A DNA stretch of 64,000 nt from CAVSUB01 sp963730995 (GCA_963730995.1 CAVSUB010000005.1:1-64000), one strand, 5' to 3'. Positions 32,143-41,542 are shown, numbered from the stretch's first letter. Translations and numbers: made by a program. Notes: generated by a model not told the origin, from the sequence alone.

Positions 32143-33738
32143 TCATCGTCTCGGTTGCCGCTGCCGTTCCGACTCCTCCAGCCACTGGGCCATCTTCTCG
32201 TCGTTCTTGGCGTAGCGCGCCCAACCCCATGCAGTGGCGGACCAGCGGTAATCCTTGATTGTCATGTCGATGCCGCGGTCGATGAGGAATCGCATCGCTT
32301 CATAGTCGTCCTCGAATACCAGGGTGTGGAGGATGCTCGCCGGCTCGTGGGAGTTCCAGTTGGTGTTGATGTCGGCGCCGTGTTCGAGGAGGAAGTCGGC
32401 CACGTCGAAGTGATGGTTGAGCACGGACCACGCGAGCGCGGTGTCGAGCACCTGCTGCACACCGACGCCGCCCCATTGCGGTTCGCGCGGGTGGACGCTT
32501 GTGGCCGGCGCATGATTCGCCACGTCGCCCAGTGCAGGCTGGCCCTCCGCGTCGAACCAGCGCTTCACGCGCGCCAGGTCTCCGTTCCCGGCTGCGTGCG
32601 GCAGATCGTCGGGCAGCGGCCAGATGCGCAGCAGCGGTGGAAGCAAACGCGTCTTCGTATACGTAAACGCGAACTCGATGGCTTGCGACGGGGGCGGCGG
32701 CTGCCGCCGCAGTAGCGCGGGATCGAGGTCGAGCAGCGCCGTGATGAACTCCCCGCGATCGTTCAGCGTGGCCACTTCGATCAAGCGCACCTGAAATGTC
32801 ACACACGCATCCGACAACGTCCATGCTTCGCGTCGCAGTCCATCGACAAAGGATGTAAGGTCGCCGTCGTGCACCGCGCGTCCGATCCGTTCCATGACGA
32901 AACCCCGCCACAGCCCGGTCTCGGCAACGTTGACGAAGTTGGGCTTGTTGGCGATGAAATGCCGGAAAAATGCGGAGCGTCCCGGGCCGCGATCGACGTG
33001 GCTTCCCAATTCAGCGTCGAGCGTGATGGAGCGATCCAGCAGCAGTGACGCGATGGCCTCGTGCTGGAAGCGGCAGGAATGGATGAACGCCTCGTTGACG
33101 GAAGCCGGATCGTTGGCGTTTTCGCGAAGAGCTGAGCGGACCGCGTCGAGATCGCCAAGCGCCGCAAAGAACTTGAGTGTGCGGGGCAGCAGGCCTTTGC
33201 GCTGAAACAGCTGCAGCAGCCCCTTGGCGCGGGAGTGGAGGAGGCCCTCGCACACCGATGGCATGACGATCGCGCCGGCATCGATCAGCAGCTCTGCGGA
33301 CTCCCCGCGCGTGAACCACTGTTCTCGCTGCGGGTCGCCTGCATCGCCATAGGCGTCGGTGGCGAATCCCAGCAGACCGCCGTGATCGTCGTCTCGCCAG
33401 GAAAGCAGCGCCGGGTATTCAGCCAACAGCTGCTTGAGGCCTTCGATATCGTTGTCGTGAATGACGCGTCGAGCCTGCGCTGCCGCCCACTCCAGCCTTT
33501 TTCCGAGCCGCTTGCTGACCTCAGACGTGAGGTCTTGCCAGCCGGCGTGACCGTACTCGCGCGCGATCACGAGTTGCGCGTTGCGCTGCGTCAACGGCAG
33601 GTCGACGCTCGGCAGATGCGCGCGCGCACGCGCGATGGCAGCGGCGTCACCGCCGGCGATGTCGCGCGCGAGCTTCTTTGCCTGCTTGCGGAGAGATTCG
33701 AGAGACGGACGAGCCGGGAGGGACTTCGAAGTGGTCAT
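32143..33738 (-). CDS. ankyrin-repeat protein
   Basis: 531 residues, no signal peptide or membrane helix. The N-terminus is a basic amphipathic helix region (PSLESLRKQAKKLARDIAGG ... LTQRNAQLVIAREYGHAGWQ) often found ahead of bacterial ankyrin arrays. Degenerate ankyrin repeats follow: LKFFAALGDLDAVRSALREN, AVHDGDLTSFVDGLRR, HAAGNGDLARVKRWFDAEG, and a well-formed set near the end (TALAWSVLNHHFDVADFLLE, HGADINTNW). Probably a cytoplasmic protein-binding scaffold. Minus strand, alone; the IS630 element lies about 125 bases beyond its 3' end. Confidence 0.85.
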   Translation of the reverse strand: MTTSKSLPARPSLESLRKQAKKLARDIAGGDAAAIARARAHLPSVDLPLTQRNAQLVIAREYGHAGWQDLTSEVSKRLGKRLEWAAAQARRVIHDNDIEGLKQLLAEYPALLSWRDDDHGGLLGFATDAYGDAGDPQREQWFTRGESAELLIDAGAIVMPSVCEGLLHSRAKGLLQLFQRKGLLPRTLKFFAALGDLDAVRSALRENANDPASVNEAFIHSCRFQHEAIASLLLDRSITLDAELGSHVDRGPGRSAFFRHFIANKPNFVNVAETGLWRGFVMERIGRAVHDGDLTSFVDGLRREAWTLSDACVTFQVRLIEVATLNDRGEFITALLDLDPALLRRQPPPPSQAIEFAFTYTKTRLLPPLLRIWPLPDDLPHAAGNGDLARVKRWFDAEGQPALGDVANHAPATSVHPREPQWGGVGVQQVLDTALAWSVLNHHFDVADFLLEHGADINTNWNSHEPASILHTLVFEDDYEAMRFLIDRGIDMTIKDYRWSATAWGWARYAKNDEKMAQWLEESERQRQPRR

Positions 33739-33964
33739 GGCGCCCCTCTTTCATGAATCGCCTGTGCCCCGCTGAAACCAGGCTGAAAGAAGGTGCACGC
33801 GCACACAACTTCGGACCAAACAGGTGGGAGTGTTCCCTTGCCGCGGGTTGGTGGCGCCCTGTCAGCGCGCTCCTGCGAGTATCAAGGGACCGCCGCTTCG
33901 ATGTCAAACGCTCCCTGCCGCCTCAGCCCGTGGTCGTGCTCGTCAAACTCGTGAGCTTTGTCGG

Positions 33965-34190
33965 TGGCCGCCCGCCGATTGCCCCGGTTGCGGGCGATTT
34001 GACCTTGAGCCCGTCCCCAGGTGCTCGCAACGGACTGACCGTTCAACAAGCCTCACATGCCGACGTAGCCGGCAACCTGATCGACGGCAACGCGCAGCAG
34101 GGGATCCGCGTGGCTGGAAATTCTGGAGTGAACCTGGCTGATTCCGCCATGCTCTTGTTTAACAACGCACCTCCGGTCATCGATCTACTA
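33965..34190 (+). pseudogene. stub of a parallel beta-helix (pectate-lyase-like) protein
   Basis: The plus strand reads VAGDLTLSPSPGARNGLTVQ, then QASHADVAGNLIDGNAQQGI, RVAGNSGVNLADSAMLLFNN. The recurring 'V-GN-I-GN-xxGIxV' rhythm is that of right-handed beta-helix repeats. The frame before 33965 shows no such pattern, and the end collides with the convergent metallo-hydrolase gene at 34188. A remnant of an otherwise lost surface or secreted protein. Nothing else is seen in 33739-33964 except the ankyrin gene promoter region. Confidence 0.4.
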
Positions 34191-35138
34191 CCGGACCTCA
34201 ATGGCTTCGAAATAGTTCGGGACAGTGACAACGGACCTGGGCGATGCCGCCTTCACGTCGGCCAGGAACGACTGAAGCCGCTCGATCGCCGGCGCCTGAC
34301 TCACGTCGTAGGAGACGTTGAAGCGGTCCCAGTGGGTAGGCAGCACCATTCGAGGATAGCCGATCGCTTTGAGCAGGCGGCCCGTGTAGTCGTGGATCTC
34401 GCGCCGCTCGGGCATCGCGCCGACGAGCGCGACGTCGGGCCGCAGTCCCTCCACTTCGCGCTCGAGATAGTTCATCGATCCAAAAACGAGAAGCTGCTTG
34501 CCGCCGAGACGGATCAGATACGCGAGCGTGCCGCCTTCCGCAAACTGATTCAGATGAAGCGGCGCGGTCACGTCCAACGGAATAACGGACGGCGCCGGAG
34601 GAGAGTTCGGATCGCGGCGCAGAAACGGCGCCTGGCGCAGGATGCCGTGCAGGCTGGGGATCACACGCACGGACCATCCCTTGAACTCGAGGTCGTCGCC
34701 GCCGCGCGCCACGATCAGCTTGTCGCCGGGAATTCCATACGCGCGTGCGAGATTGCGGGCACTCTCGGTCCCGATCACGGTCGCGCCGGTCTTGCGCGCG
34801 ATGTACGGCACGTCGAGGGCATGGTCGGGGTGCGTGTGTGTCACGAGGATGAAGTCGGCGCGCTGGATGTGCTTGTCGATCGTGGCCGTGTCCGACTCCG
34901 CGGCATCGGCCTGGGTGAACCGCTGGCGAGTATCGCCAGGCAGGACATCGTCGTTGGGCGACGTCATCTGCAGCCGCGAGAGATACGGATCGACAAGCAG
35001 CGTAGTGCGGCCGTCGCTGATCTCCCATCCCGCGGTGCCCAGATACTTCAGCGTCACACGGCCTGCCGCCGGGGTCTCCGACCGCTGAGGGACCGACAGC
35101 GTGGCCGCGGCGAACAGCAGAAGGATCAAGCGAATCAT
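34188..35138 (-). CDS. exported MBL-fold metallo-hydrolase
   Basis: 316 residues with a signal peptide (IRLILLLFAAATLSVP). The metallo-beta-lactamase motif is THTHPDHALD (HxHxDH) near residue 100; further ligands are likely in SLHGI and THWDRFN near 158 and 267. The order VTLKYLGTAGWEISDG ... LLVDPYLSR resembles the UlaG/YtnP-like branch that cleaves lactones, phosphoesters or acylated amides. Exported to the periplasm or beyond. Monocistronic on the minus strand. Exact substrate cannot be inferred. Confidence 0.87.
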   Translation of the reverse strand: MIRLILLLFAAATLSVPQRSETPAAGRVTLKYLGTAGWEISDGRTTLLVDPYLSRLQMTSPNDDVLPGDTRQRFTQADAAESDTATIDKHIQRADFILVTHTHPDHALDVPYIARKTGATVIGTESARNLARAYGIPGDKLIVARGGDDLEFKGWSVRVIPSLHGILRQAPFLRRDPNSPPAPSVIPLDVTAPLHLNQFAEGGTLAYLIRLGGKQLLVFGSMNYLEREVEGLRPDVALVGAMPERREIHDYTGRLLKAIGYPRMVLPTHWDRFNVSYDVSQAPAIERLQSFLADVKAASPRSVVTVPNYFEAIEVR

Positions 35139-35243
35139 GGTCTCTCGGGGACGCCAGGAAGTATTAGGGCCGTGTTGCGGTTACTATAACGCGCGTTCTC
35201 TTACCCCTTCGCCTTCTACAGGCACGTCAGTTCTCCGCCGATC

Positions 35244-35362
35244 CTACGCGCTCTTGCGCAGGGGCCGGACCTTCGGTCTCCTCCCTCGCGCCTTCACGGC
35301 GTGCCACAGGTCCCACTTCGCCTGCAGCGTCAGCCAGATCTGCGCGTCCCAGCCTGTCAGCG
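35244..35362 (-). pseudogene. C-terminal stub of a HigA-type antitoxin
   Basis: Before the TAG at 35246-35244 the minus strand reads LTGWDAQIWLTLQAKWDLWH then AVKARGRRPKVRPLRKSA. The pattern 'xxQ-WL-LQ--(Y/W)DL' is the end of the helix-turn-helix of HigA antidotes (XRE family). The DNA-recognition part and any toxin gene are absent. The MaoC gene ends directly upstream at 35406. The gap 35139-35243 shows nothing else. Confidence 0.45.
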
Positions 35363-35405
35363 TCGTTCGCCAGCTTCGTCGCCGCAGTGAGCGGCGCCGG
35401 AGGTT

Positions 35406-35849
35406 TCAACTTCTCGCGATCGGAATCGTATAGCACACGGCGTCACCGTCGAGGACGAGCGTTCCGTCGTCTCTGATGACGCTGGTCTTGAGCTTTGAGA
35501 TGGGTTTGTCGGATCGGACCTCCAGTACCTCGGCGCGGCCGGTAATCGTGTCACCGGGCCGAACCGGCGCTTTGAAACTCCAATTCACCTGAAGGAAGAC
35601 AGTACCGGGCCCCGGGAGGTCCTCGGCCACGAGAGCGTTGAGGATCGCGCTCGTGATACCACCCTGTACGACAATCTCGCCGAAGCGGCTCGCCTTCGCC
35701 ACGGTCTCATCGTAATGGAGTGGATTCCTGTCTCCGCTGATCTCTGTGAAACGTTCGATATCCTTCACGGTCACCGTGCGCGAGCGCTCCGCGACCTGCC
35801 CAACGCGTGGGATGCCACCAGGCCAGACGTGATCGATGTCGCTGCTCAT
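35406..35849 (-). CDS. MaoC-like (R)-specific hydratase
   Basis: 147 residues from the ATG at 35849 (SSDIDHVWPGGIPRVGQ). The hot-dog fold signature FTEISGDRNPLHYDETVA carries the catalytic Asp and His of (R)-enoyl-CoA hydratases, followed by GGITSAILNALVAEDLPGPG and the strand set VNWSFKAPVRPGDTITG. Acts in the cytoplasm on enoyl-CoA or related thioesters, in fatty acid or polyketide-type metabolism. Divergent from the FAD oxidoreductase at 35984, sharing a 134-base promoter region, which hints at linked regulation. Confidence 0.88.
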   Translation of the reverse strand: MSSDIDHVWPGGIPRVGQVAERSRTVTVKDIERFTEISGDRNPLHYDETVAKASRFGEIVVQGGITSAILNALVAEDLPGPGTVFLQVNWSFKAPVRPGDTITGRAEVLEVRSDKPISKLKTSVIRDDGTLVLDGDAVCYTIPIARS

Positions 35850-35983
35850 GTTTCGCCAGTTGCCTCGACCTGCCACCGTGTCCGGTCGTGCTAATCTTAT
35901 CCCGTCGCTGGCTCGACGGCACTAACTCCCACTCAATCAAACGCGCACTCAGCGTTGATGTTGTGCGCGCGTGCGAACACGAA

Positions 35984-37171
35984 ATGACAACCGTCGTTTC
36001 CGCTCCATCCCGCGACTACGACGTCGTCATCGTCGGAGCGCGTTGCGCCGGCGCGGCCACCGCTATGCTCCTCGCGAGACGGGGCCTTCGAGTACTGGCG
36101 ATCGACGCTGGTCGCTACGGGAGCGACACGGTCTCGACCCACGCCCTCATGCGTGCCGGCGTTTTTCAGCTGTCTCGTTGGGGCGTTCTGGATGGAATCA
36201 AGGCGGCAGGCACACCAGTGGTCCAATCGACGTCGTTTCACTATGGCGACGAGGTTGTCGAGGTGCAGATCAAACCGCAGAACGGCGTCGATGGTCTCTA
36301 CGCGCCTCGGCGTACCGTCATTGACCGGTTGCTTGTCGACGCAGCGCGAGGAGCCGGTGCTGAGATCACGTTCGAAACGCGACTCGTCGACCTCGTCCGC
36401 ACGGACAACGGTCGTGTCTCTGGCGTCCGCCTCAGGGATAGTCATGATCGGGAGCGACAAGTGTCGGCTGAACTCGTGATTGGAGCCGATGGCGTACGAT
36501 CCACAGTCGCTCGTCTTGTCGGCGCGGCATCGTATCGAACGGGCCGTCATGCGACCGGCGTAATCTTCACCTACTGGTCGGATACGGGGTTCGACGCATA
36601 CCACTGGTACTACAGCATCGGTGTGGGCGCCGGCGTGATCCCGACTAACGATGGGCACACGTGCATCTTTGCGTCGCTTCCCCAGAGCCGGTTCCAGGAG
36701 ACGATGCGGCGAGGCGCGGACGCCGGGTATCGACAGGTATTGAGAGAATGCGGTTCCGGTCTTGCGGCCATTGTGGAGCGGTCGAAGCAAGTTGAAAAGT
36801 ACCGCGGGTTTTCAGGAGAGATCGGATTCTTTCGAGAGTCGTTCGGACCCGGCTGGGCACTCGTTGGCGATGCCGGCTACTTCAAGGATCCCCTGACGGC
36901 CCACGGAATCACCGATGCGTTCATTGACGCAGAACTCCTCGCGCAAGCGGCAGCTGCCGGCACGGAGATCGCGTTCGCCGGCTATCAAAGCGCTCGCGAC
37001 AAGCTGGCGGTCGCCCACTTCGAAGTGACCGATGCGGTGGCGTCCTTCGACTGGGACTTCCCGAAGGTTCAGCAGCTCCATCGTGCGCTGAGCGATGCCA
37101 TGAAGAAGGAATCGCTCGAGGTGGGTAACTTCGGCCCTTCACCGCCGAGGGCTGGCCCGCGGCGATCGTGA
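35984..37171 (+). CDS. FAD-dependent oxidoreductase (geranylgeranyl-reductase / monooxygenase type)
   Basis: 395 residues from the ATG at 35984. The FAD Rossmann motif DVVIVGARCAGAATAMLLAR is near residue 11-30, the ribose-binding acidic residue in AIDAGRYG, and the second FAD motif GWALVGDAGYFKDPLTAHGI near 295, where DPxxxxGI is typical. The middle (VIGADGVRSTVARLVGA) carries the DG motif of class A flavoprotein monooxygenases. Earlier in-frame codons fall in the divergent MaoC region. Oxidises, reduces or hydroxylates an organic substrate; which one cannot be told. The stop overlaps the GTG of a 29-codon frame. Confidence 0.88.
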   Translation: MTTVVSAPSRDYDVVIVGARCAGAATAMLLARRGLRVLAIDAGRYGSDTVSTHALMRAGVFQLSRWGVLDGIKAAGTPVVQSTSFHYGDEVVEVQIKPQNGVDGLYAPRRTVIDRLLVDAARGAGAEITFETRLVDLVRTDNGRVSGVRLRDSHDRERQVSAELVIGADGVRSTVARLVGAASYRTGRHATGVIFTYWSDTGFDAYHWYYSIGVGAGVIPTNDGHTCIFASLPQSRFQETMRRGADAGYRQVLRECGSGLAAIVERSKQVEKYRGFSGEIGFFRESFGPGWALVGDAGYFKDPLTAHGITDAFIDAELLAQAAAAGTEIAFAGYQSARDKLAVAHFEVTDAVASFDWDFPKVQQLHRALSDAMKKESLEVGNFGPSPPRAGPRRS

Positions 37172-37257
37172 AGGCGGTGCTGTTGATCGGCTGGCTGGCG
37201 GTGTGCCTGACGATCTACCGCTTCATCCTGTTCTTCACGACGTTCTACGCAACATAG
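37168..37257 (+). CDS. 29-residue membrane peptide coupled to the FAD oxidoreductase gene
   Basis: GTG at 37168 overlaps the upstream TGA (GTGA). The 29 codons are almost all hydrophobic: KAVLLIGWLAVCLTIYRFI then LFFTTFYAT and TAG. One membrane helix spans nearly the whole length. It resembles no named peptide I know and could alternatively be the last helix of a lost transporter. The 4-bp overlap favours a real, translationally coupled product. Confidence 0.35.
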   Translation: MKAVLLIGWLAVCLTIYRFILFFTTFYAT

Positions 37258-37403
37258 TCGGGGCTGGCCTTTTGCGACCGTTCCCGTCACCGACGTATTC
37301 GTTCTCCCGGTCGGCGCTCAGATTGGCAATCGGCAACACGGCGATCGACACAGCTACGTCCGCGCTTTCGCGCGTCCGCTATTGCAAGGCTTGCTTGACG
37401 TCC

Positions 37404-37575
37404 ACCATCTTCTGAGGACGATCGTCTCCAGTAGCTCCACGTCCACGGGCGACGTCTGGCCACCGCGCTTCGCCAGCGGCGCCACACTGCCCGTTTCACG
37501 GTGGCGCAGGACCCAGCGCACGAGCGTCCAGGGATTCAGCGAGAAGTGCTCGGCGACCACCCCGTGTGCTCGCGC
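37404..37575 (-). mobile_element. partial IS630 transposase copy
   Basis: The minus strand encodes VVAEHFSLNPWTLVRWVLRH and RETGSVAPLAKRGGQTSPVD, then VELLETIV, matching the N-terminal third of the transposase at 31050-31994. Neither inverted repeat nor the DDE core is present. It lacks the extra base that breaks the frame in the larger copy, so it records the intact reading. Confidence 0.7.
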
Positions 37576-37583
37576 CAGAGCAA

Positions 37584-37715
37584 GTGGCGGCGTTCGATCA
37601 ACATCTTTCGTCACTGACCATCGACGAGCTGAGACACCGGTTCGACGTCAACCGCATGGTCGAACTGCGGATCTATGCGAAGCGTCGGAGCACGAAGCTG
37701 AGGTCATTCAGCTAG
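37584..37715 (+). pseudogene. possible stub of a YfbM-like (DUF1877) protein
   Basis: After the IS630 remnant an open plus-strand frame reads VAAFDQHLSSLTIDELRHRF then DVNRMVELRIYAKRRS and stops with TAG at 37713-37715. 'LxxLTxexLRxRFDxxxMxxxxIY' is the pattern near the middle of YfbM-like DUF1877 proteins. The N-terminus appears replaced by the IS remnant. Weak, by-eye match. Confidence 0.3.
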
Positions 37716-37726
37716 AATCGGCCCGA

Positions 37727-38074
37727 ATGAGCGTCGCACCGCACTTTGCAGGGAAGGATCCGGCGGTCCGAGCGACCTACCAGCGGCTCATCGATGTCGC
37801 ACGCACGCTCGGCCCGGTGACGGAAGAGGCCAAGAAGACCTCGATACATCTGGTACGCCACACCGCATTTGCCGGCGTCGCGACGCGGCGTTCCTCACTC
37901 ATCCTCACGCTGAAATCCGCTACGGACATCCGAAGCCCGCGCATTGAGAAGCGGGAGCAGGCGTCCGCCAACCGTTGGCACCTCGAGGTACGCCTTGAGA
38001 AGCCTGCGCACATCGATCGACAACTCACCTCGTGGCTCAAAGCCGCCTACGAGCTTGCGGGTCCTCGATCGTGA
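37727..38074 (+). CDS. DUF5655-domain protein
   Basis: 115 residues from the ATG at 37727. The chain SVAPHFAGKDPAVRATYQRL, KKTSIHLVRHTAFAGVATRR, SSLILTLKSATDI and WHLEVRLEKPAHIDRQLTSW follows the DUF5655 pattern (a 'KTSIHL' strand, an 'AF-GV-PR' turn and a C-terminal helix LKAAYELAG). DUF5655 often resembles a nucleic-acid- or ligand-binding beta sheet; function is unknown. Stop overlaps the next ATG (TGATG), so the following membrane protein is probably co-translated. Confidence 0.75.
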   Translation: MSVAPHFAGKDPAVRATYQRLIDVARTLGPVTEEAKKTSIHLVRHTAFAGVATRRSSLILTLKSATDIRSPRIEKREQASANRWHLEVRLEKPAHIDRQLTSWLKAAYELAGPRS

Positions 38075-38412
38075 TGCGGAATGCCCGTTGGGGAGGAATG
38101 CCGCGCGTGACGTTGGGTGTGATCCTTGGTCTTTCGATTGGCATTGCCGACGTGCTGTTGATGCTTCCTCTCTCGTTCCCGGACAAACGCACGGCCCTTC
38201 TCGCGGCCTTCTCGTCACGCTTTTCGCTCGGGGCCTTCGCCGCCACGATTAACTTGCGCATGTCCCCGATCGCGGCTGGCCTTCTCGTGGGACTGCTGAC
38301 GAGCATTCCCGACGCGATCGTGACGAAGGCCTAGGTGCCGATTCTGATAACCGGGGTGATATTCGGGGCGGTGGCCGGGTGGATCGTCGGACGATGGGCG
38401 GCGCCATTCTGA
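38074..38412 (+). pseudogene. small membrane protein interrupted by an in-frame amber codon
   Basis: From the ATG at 38074 (RNARWGGMPRVTLGVILGLS), helices at about 12-31 and 45-62 are followed by GLLVGLLTSIPDAIVTKA and a TAG at 38332-38334. The same frame continues without a break as VPILITGVIFGAVAGWIVGR then WAAPF and TGA at 38410-38412, forming a clear last membrane helix. The whole looks like one four-helix protein of about 112 residues whose codon before VPIL (probably Tyr) became a stop. Readthrough is possible but not shown. Family unknown. Confidence 0.6.
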
Positions 38413-38813
38413 ACGGGGCCGCGCCACAGAATCTGAGCTCGATAAGTTCGATAGTGAAATTACTCTGTGCTGTAAGTTGTTGAAAATACAGGCCAAAGTT
38501 CATGGCTGGGACGTAGGGAGTCTTTCCCGTCGTTTTCAGAAACCCCAACAAAGACGAGCGTTTTCACCACAACTCGCACGATGTCAGCGAATTGGTGTCT
38601 TCAGATTCTTTCGTCGGTTCCCGTTGGTTCGCTTCTGTTTTCGGATTTTGGCAGCGCGATGTCACTCGAAATGACACTCGCCCGAACGTCTCCCGAGCTG
38701 CTCTCGTCGACGGCGTTCGCGGCACGCTTCGCCACTGCGCTCCGGTAAACACGACGGCCTCATCCGGGATTATCCCGGCCGCGCTGGCGCCCGCTCATAT
38801 ACTTCGTAGCAGT
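38413..38813 (+). other. 400-base region without genes, containing a tRNA-end copy
   Basis: Locally more AT-rich than its surroundings. The only element I can name is the 17-base copy of a tRNA 3' end at 38503-38519. No open frame in it resembles a protein. The sequence just before 38814 probably held the promoter of the degenerate kinase gene. Confidence 0.5.
38503..38519. repeat. 17-bp direct repeat of a tRNA 3' end (att-like)
   Basis: TGGCTGGGACGTAGGGA is identical, in the same orientation, to 42341-42357, where it is the 3' end (complement of ...CGTCCCAGCCA) of a truncated tRNA-Gln. The placement fits attR of an element inserted at the tRNA 3' end, spanning about 38520-42340. Confidence 0.5.
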
Positions 38814-41536
38814 TTGGCCCTCACGCCCGGCACCCGTCTCGGAGGCTACGACATCACCGCGCCGATCGGCGAAGGCGGCATGGGACAGGTCTATCGCGCG
38901 CGCGATACCAAGCTGAATCGCGACGTCGCGCTCAAAATCCTCCCGGAGGCGTTCGCAACCGATCCCGATCGGCTGGCTCGATTCACGCGCGAAGCCCAGA
39001 CCCTCGCATCTCTGAACCATCCGAACATCGCGCACATCTACGGCCTCGAAGAGTCGGGGGTTGTACGTGCGCTCGTGATGGAACTCGTTGAGGGTGACGA
39101 TCTCTCGCAGCGGATCGCGCAGGGCGCAGATCCCGATCGATGAAGCCTGCCGATCGCGAAGCAGATCGCGGACGCCCTGGAAGCCGCGCACGAACAGGGG
39201 ATCATTCATCGCGATCTGAAGCCCGCGAACATCAAGGTGCGAAGTGACGGCACGGTGAAGGTGCTCGACTTCGGGCTGGCGAAAGCGATGGAACCCGCGG
39301 CCGGCTCGGTCGCCGAACATGTCGACGTCGCCGACGATCACGCGCCCGCGATGACGCACGCCGGGATGATTCTCGGCACCGCGGCGTACATGAGTCCCGA
39401 GCAGGCGCGCGGGAAGATCGTCGACAAGCGTGCGGACATCTGGGCCTTCGGCGCCGTGCTGTACGAGATGCTCACCGGCAGGCGTGCGTTCGGGGACGAA
39501 GACGTGTCGCTGACACTCTCGCAAGGTCCTGCAACAGGAGCCGGACTTCGACGCGCTTCCGTCGTCGGTGCCCGCCCGCGTCATTCAGGCGATCCGCGTG
39601 TGCCTGCGGAAGGATCCGAAGCAACGCGCGGGCGACATCCGCGATGTGCGACTCGCACTCGAGGGCGCGTTCGAGACAGCCGCGCCTCAGACGGCGGCGC
39701 TCTCTGCGGTGGCCGCGCCGCGGTCCGTCGTGGCTCGCGCCCTACCAGCCGTGTCGGCGGTGCTGGTCGTCGCGCTGGGTATCGCCCTGTGGGCGCCATG
39801 GCGTTCGGAGAAACCGGTCGATCGGCCACTCGTGCGGCTCGATGTCGATCTGGGCGCAGACGCGGCGTTCCCTACCTTCAACAATGGAACGAGCGTCGCG
39901 ATCTCGCCCGATGGCATGCGGCTGGTGTTCGTCTCGGGCAATCCGCCACGATTGTTCACCCGCCGGCTCGATCAACCGACGGCCACCGAGCTGTCTGGTA
40001 CGCAGGGAGCCGCCCTGCCGTTCTTCTCGCCTGACGGGCAGTGGGTTGGCTTCGCCGTCCGCAACAAGGTCAGCAAGATCTCCGTCGACGGAGGGCCCGT
40101 CGTGCCGGTGGGAGCCGTCGACGGGGTCTTCGGCGGCGCGAGCTGGGCAGAGGACGGTTCCATCTTCGTGGGTGACGCCGCAGGGAAGGGCCTGCTTCAA
40201 CTGCCAGACGCTGGAGGTGCGGCCAAGATCCTGGCGCCAAATGACGGCGCCGAGGTAAAGCTTGAACCGCAGGTCCTGCCGGGTGGGAAAGCGCTCGTGT
40301 TCGTCGCGGCTAACGCCTCCACCGGCGTGGATTCGTACACCATCGAAGTCCTGACACTGGCCGATGGCCGCAGAAAGGTCGTGACCCGAGGCGGTCAATC
40401 CCCGCGTTATCTGGCATCGTCGGACGGGACCGGCCATCTGGTCTATGTCAACAGAGCCACGCTCTTCGCGATCCCGTTCGATCTGGCCACGCTTGAAACG
40501 CGCGGCACGGCCGTGCCCGTGCTCGACGACGTCGCCTACGGCTTCCAGACGAATGCTGGTCTCTTTGCCGTCTCTCGCGCGGGCACGTTGATCTACCGCA
40601 GGGCGCGGAGCGCCACTGCGGCCATGACGACGATGCAATGGATCTCTGCATCGGACGGGGTCACCGAGCAAGAAGGAGCCTCTGCGGGCGACGCCCGGCG
40701 CCTATCAAATGCCTCGATTGTCGCCGGACGGCAAGCGGATCGCGCTCGTCATCTCAGAGGGAGCGAATCAGGACATCTGGGTCTTCGATCCTCAGCGGGA
40801 CGCCCGCACGCGGCTGACCTTCGGCGGCGTCAACCTGTCACCAGTCTGGAGTCCGAACGGCCAATACATCGTGTTCGAGAAGATCGGTCAAGGCCTCTTC
40901 CAGGCGCGCGCGGACGACGCCAGTCAACCACAAGCACTGATGCTCCGCGGCGTCCCCCAGCTTCCATGGTCGTTCGCACCGGACGGCAAGCAGCTCGCGT
41001 ACTTCGAAAGAACTCAAATTTGGACCGTGGCGCTGCAAGACCAGCGCGGTCAGTTGAAGGCCGGAACGCCGGGGCCGTTTCTCAAGAGCACCTTCAACGA
41101 CCAGGCGCCGTCGATCTCACCAGACGGCAGCTGGCTGGCGTATCAATCGAACGAATCAGGAAAGAATGAAGTGTATGTCCGGGCATTCCCACCGTCGGCA
41201 ACCTCCTCAGGCGGCAAGTGGCAGGTCTCCAACAATGGCGGCGTTTTGCCGCACTGGTCGCGCAGCGGGCACGAGCTCGTATACCAGTCGGCCGACCAAC
41301 TGATGACCGTCAGCTACACCGGGAACGGCACCACGTTCATCGCCGACAAACCCCGCGTGTGGATCGCCTCACTCAGCGGCGCGCCTGGCAACGGTTGGGA
41401 TCTCGCCCCCGACGGCAAGCGTGTTGTGGCGCTGATCCCGGAAAGCACTGCCAAGGCCCCGCCGCCGGAGCACGAGATCGTGATGCTCCAGAACTTCGCC
41501 GACGAGCTGCGGCGGCGGGTGCCGCTCGGGAAGTAG
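38814..41536 (+). pseudogene. Ser/Thr protein kinase with propeller, multiply frameshifted
   Basis: Begins at a TTG at 38814 (ALTPGTRLGGYDI). The kinase domain has IGEGGMGQVY, VALKILPEAF, IIHRDLKPANIKV, DFGLAKAM and YMSPEQARG; a membrane helix (ALPAVSAVLVVALGIALWAP) and propeller blades (FFSPDGQWVGFAVRNK, RLSPDGKRIALVI, WSPNGQYIVFEKI, SISPDGSWLAYQS) follow to PLGK at 41536. Breaks: one extra base near 39127 and one lost base near 39147, which together make a TGA at 39141; an extra base near 39520; an extra base near 40672. About 900 codons, all regions otherwise conserved. Same architecture as the intact gene at 23417. Confidence 0.85.
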
Positions 41537-41542
41537 TCGGAT

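Noticed and set aside
31985..32230. Minus-strand frame with a helix DALKIAKELI near the IS630 right end
   Set aside because: Only a short helix-like stretch; most of the frame overlaps the inverted repeat and the ankyrin gene. Insufficient to call a gene.
37168..37257. KdpF-like peptide
   Set aside because: Size fits but the sequence does not resemble KdpF, and no kdpABC genes are nearby.
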